Source: Pseudoscleropodium purum
Taxonomy: Eukaryota > Streptophyta > Bryopsida > Hypnales > Brachytheciaceae
Direction of reading: 5' to 3'
Assembly (NCBI GenBank): GCA_963969395.1
Contig: OZ017800.1
Location: forward strand, 22,352,479-22,416,478
DNA: 64,000 nt
In this document: one piece after another, positions 61,156-64,000 of the stretch
Position numbering within the stretch: position 1 is the stretch's first letter
How the letters are laid out: each line of letters opens with the position of its first letter
Made by a program: the position numbers and the translations under genes
Notes under the pieces: model-generated
The model's database searches: none
What the model was told of the DNA's origin: nothing
What the model saw: the letters and a program-made list of their open reading frames with translations, nothing else

Positions 61156-61785
61156 GTTTGGTGGGTGATGGTTTTGGGTGGATAGTGTAGCATAGTCGTT
61201 TTCCCCCTTTTTTTCTCAAATTTCTTTTTTCATAATACGTGTTTGGCATCCATCAGGATTGTTCGTTTTTGGATGCTATCATGTTGTGATACCATAAATG
61301 AGGCTATACCCCTCCATGAAAAGGATTAACAGCCCAGTTGGTTTAGATTGGGCGCCTGATGATTAATAGTTCTGGCATTGACACCTATAGTTCTCGTTGG
61401 CATTCGCACGGCCAGTTTCAACCCCATTGGTACATGTTCATAGTGTTCTATGGACATTTTGGGATCCTATAGGATCCTGTGTAAATTCTTGTGCATGCTA
61501 ATTTTTTGGGTAAGCAATTCCCAACTCAAGTGGATCCTTCTTTATCTCATGATTTTAAGTTCTTAAGTTGGTCTCTAGAGATTCAAAACATGTAGACTTC
61601 CCTGCAGTTGCGATTTACTCTTAGCAATGTACTACACTCTGTTTTGAAGTTGAAAATGCCTGATTTTGATGGGTTGGATCAAATGAGTTTTAAATATGTT
61701 CTAACCTAAGTGAAATTTATCTGAGAGTTGTATGTTGTGATCTTATGATGATATGTTTTTGGAGATTGGTTTGCACAGATGGTGG
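61156..61785 (+). other. 3' flank/UTR of the gene
   Basis: The stop TAA at 61153-61155 overlaps a perfect GTAAGT donor at 61152-61157, so a further exon is possible. No convincing downstream coding exon was found. The segment 61331-61424 has a tRNA-promoter-like pair, TGGTTTAGATTGG and GTTTCAACCCC, spaced too widely for a normal tRNA. No clear AATAAA polyadenylation signal is seen. Confidence 0.4.
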
Positions 61786-61921
61786 CCATGTGAGTTCTGC
61801 CCATTTATGTGTTTGGAACGGTCACAAACCAACTTCTTTTCTCAAACTTCTTTTTCATAATACGTGTTTGGCATCCATGTGAGTTCTGCACATTTATGTG
61901 TTTGGAAGTTGGTTTGTGACC
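61786..61921. repeat. Local direct and inverted duplications
   Basis: CCATGTGAGTTCTGC plus the following bases (61786-61818) recurs at 61875-61907 with one mismatch in 33 bp. Overlapping these, a 17-bp perfect inverted repeat pairs 61820-61836 (GGTCACAAACCAACTTC) with 61905-61921. The sequence in between, TCATAATACGTGTTTGGC at about 61854-61872, also repeats one at 61229-61250 in the gene's 3' flank. The pattern suggests local template switching or staggered duplication. Confidence 0.85.
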
Positions 61922-63524
61922 TGAAAGGTGTCAGTGGTTCTCCCTGTTGTACAATCCAAGTATCTGACTTAGTTTTGTATGCAACCCAACCCTTGCTTTC
62001 TGCAGTCTCCAGGATATGGGACTATTGACTATTCCGAAATGTCTGGATTTGGTTATTAGAGTAACAAATTGCCAAGACTGGAAATCCAAAATCAATTACA
62101 AACAAGTATGCAGAATACTAAATCCAGCTCATGAAATGATCTCAGCAGGGTAATTTTTGGGTTCATCAAGTGAAAGAAAAAAAAAAAGCCCCCTAGTTTT
62201 GATAAGCAGACCTGTCCTAGCTAGTTTGGCAAATATGTATGCAAAATTTGCAAAAATATATTTATGTGAAATAAAATATTTCAGTATTTACCCCAGGTAA
62301 ATTCAGCTATAGTGACCACGTCGAGGTCTGGGTTTAACGTCCAGCAACAAGTAACACGTCAATTTGTTATCTGATCAAAAACAGTAAAACCATTGAGTTT
62401 TCAAAGAGACATGAAGTTCAGAATTTTATTTAGATTATATGCTACAAGTGTTTTAATCCTTAAGCATTGTCACAACCATATTTTGGTAGATGAATGAAAG
62501 AGAAATCATATATGTAGAATAGATGTGCAAATATTCAATTGAAGAATGTTGTGTGAAAGGGAGGTCTTGTATTGTAATTTGACTTCCAATGAGTGCGTAG
62601 GGATTTTCTTGAACCATTGATATATAAATAGGTTAGAAGAGATGATTTCTTTAATCACCAGTCCATCCTTTAAAGGGTAAAAGACACCCGTTTTGCGTGT
62701 GACGATCAAAGTTTCCATTGTAGCTAAAGGTGCAATTACACTTCCTTTTAGGAGTTGGTCTTCGGGGAAGTGATAACAAAGTTTTGAAGAGGCAATTCAA
62801 ATCATCTTGCTTTGATATTTACCATTCCTATATTGATACCTTATTTGCAATAGATAATAGCAATTCTTAAGAAATAAAGAGTCATAACTTTTTTGAATTG
62901 TATGGGATATCAGTCAATTTTTTTGTAACAGTGAATCCTATTGTTTTCTAAATATGTGATCTCTAAGAGAAGTTTTGGTTAGTGCTCTTCAAAACTAACC
63001 ATTATTGCCATATTACAAGCACTACCAACTAATTAGAATGGTTGGAAGCTACTCTTAAGTGTAACCATCCTACAATCTTGATCATGTTAGTAGTATTGTT
63101 TGAAAGGGTCTCTTTTTGTTTACTTATGGAGTATTACTTTCACAAGTGCTCTTACATAAGAACTGGTGTGAATGTACTTTTAAAGTCATTTCCACCTAGC
63201 ATTTGCAAGCACCATGCGTTAAAAAATAAAACCTACAAATTAGAAGGAAATTTTTTTTTGGAGTTCAAATTTGGAATTGCTGTGATTGTTTTTCAAGTAG
63301 ATGCAATTTATCAGATGGTTCATACTTTATTTAGTTGTGTTGAAGGACTTCATGTCCCTAGCACATCCGATATCATAGCCAAAGATCACACTTGGCTAAA
63401 ATAATAAAAAATTTCAAACTCTTAATGTTTTTGAAAATTAACAAGTCAACTTGTCAAATCCAAAGAAAATGAATTGTAAAAAAAATCCAAATACTAAAAA
63501 AGATTTCACTACAAATCAATGATA
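61922..63524. other. Non-coding DNA downstream of the gene
   Basis: No second gene is seen. A 120-codon plus frame at 63042-63404 has no recognised domain, although it includes FFLEFKFGIAVIVFQ and IYQMVHTLFSC. It lacks CpGs and splice context, so I treat it as chance or relic. Confidence 0.3.
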
Positions 63525-63718
63525 CAACATTTAACTATTTTTGGACTTTTGAAGTCCAAAAGTAATAATAGTCATTGAGAGAAAAAAAAATGATCATCAA
63601 GAGATAATATATAACATCGGAAGATCTATGCAAACATTGAGAGATCTATACAAACATTTGGAGATCTCTTGATGTTTTGTCCAAAATTCATTGAATAATT
63701 CAAAAGTAGTTAAGTGTG
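63525..63718. mobile_element. Foldback/MITE-like element, family M2, copy 2 (inverted)
   Basis: This is the reverse complement of the copy at 1475-1671. Its ends are CAACATTTAACTATTTTTGG and AAAAGTAGTTAAGTGTG. The core contains ATGATCATCAAGAGATAA and GTCCAAAATTCATTGAAT. About 194 bp long, it is non-coding. Three short AGATCT-containing repeats lie inside, absent or diverged in copy 1. Confidence 0.65.
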
Positions 63719-64000
63719 ACATAATGCCATTACATGTCGACTAAGTAATGGATGGAGAGATTGTTTTTATAATGTGTCCATCATGAATCCTCAAAGGGTA
63801 TGGAACAATTTGAAGATGAGAGCTTGACCACTTTTTCTTAAAATACAAGAATTGTATTCAACGTAGAACTTTAGACCTCATTTAGGTATTATAGAAATCT
63901 ATTCGCATATGTGAGCACTTATTTATCCCCCCTTGTTAATATGCATGTACAACTAGGTTCTTGTATTTTGAATTTAAATCCTAATGGATGCATAATGTTG
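63719..64000. other. Non-coding DNA at the window edge
   Basis: Nothing recognisable is seen. Confidence 0.4.

Noticed and set aside
60273..61193. Minus-strand and alternative plus-strand frames across the gene's exons, up to 152 codons
   Set aside because: They mirror the Ala/Pro codons of the real exons (GCx and CCx read in other frames) and cross introns without splice logic.
61331..61430. Functional tRNA gene
   Set aside because: The A-box and B-box-like words are too far apart, and no anticodon arm or full acceptor stem can be drawn.
1..64000. Bacterial, plasmid, phage or organelle origin
   Set aside because: There are no dense gene runs, operons, rRNA or tRNA clusters. Introns, Helitron, gypsy, CACTA-like and MITE elements indicate a plant nuclear chromosome.

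Overview
The window looks like nuclear DNA of a land plant with a large, transposon-filled genome. The evidence is a decayed plant-type Helitron, a Ty3/gypsy fragment, CACTA-like termini, several families of short inverted-repeat elements, and one intron-containing gene in a CpG-rich island. A piggyBac transposase relic and short introns fit a non-flowering lineage better than a typical angiosperm, but this is inference and I cannot name the species. Most of the window is strongly AT-rich and has no intact gene. Nearly all short open frames here are chance or relic frames.

Layout. 0-2.9 kb: Ty3/gypsy pol remnants and a foldback element. 5.1-6.0 kb: a TTAA-flanked non-autonomous element, with relatives at 44.3, 46.7 and 54.6 kb. 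7.4-11.3 kb (minus): a Helitron Rep/helicase pseudogene whose frame is largely kept but is riddled with transition-type stops. 11.6-13.0 kb: a degenerate tandem repeat and three consecutive perfect-stem hairpins. 13-19.5 kb: unrecognised AT-rich DNA with a possible LTR-like promoter near 15.3 kb. 19.5-30 kb: a nest of DNA transposons in which one piggyBac pseudogene (minus, about 20.4-27.2 kb) is split by a 299-bp element with a 9-bp target duplication, a 4.7-kb CACTA-like element with a 3-bp duplication, and a 170-bp foldback element with a 5-bp duplication. Two more elements of the CACTA-like type follow. 30-54 kb: old AT-rich DNA with dispersed repeats, a 98-bp near-perfect palindrome at 40.4 kb and a higher-GC island at 48.4-49.2 kb.

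54.4-57.2 kb: a degenerate tandem array whose gene-proximal copy keeps CpGs that are CA or TG in distal copies. It leads into a CpG-rich promoter and leader island (57.2-58.9 kb) and the one convincing gene (plus, 59359-61155, four coding exons). The gene encodes a 392-residue Ala/Pro/Glu-rich, probably disordered protein with three copies of a short basic-aromatic module. It resembles the layout of animal MARCKS proteins, without evidence of homology.

The transposons form a stratigraphy. piggyBac-type elements with TTAA targets, both the transposase relic and the short non-autonomous copies, are older layers. The CATTAGAAG, CACTA-like and foldback elements inserted into or beside them later. 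The tandem array beside the gene also supplies an empty-site comparison that supports TTAA targeting.
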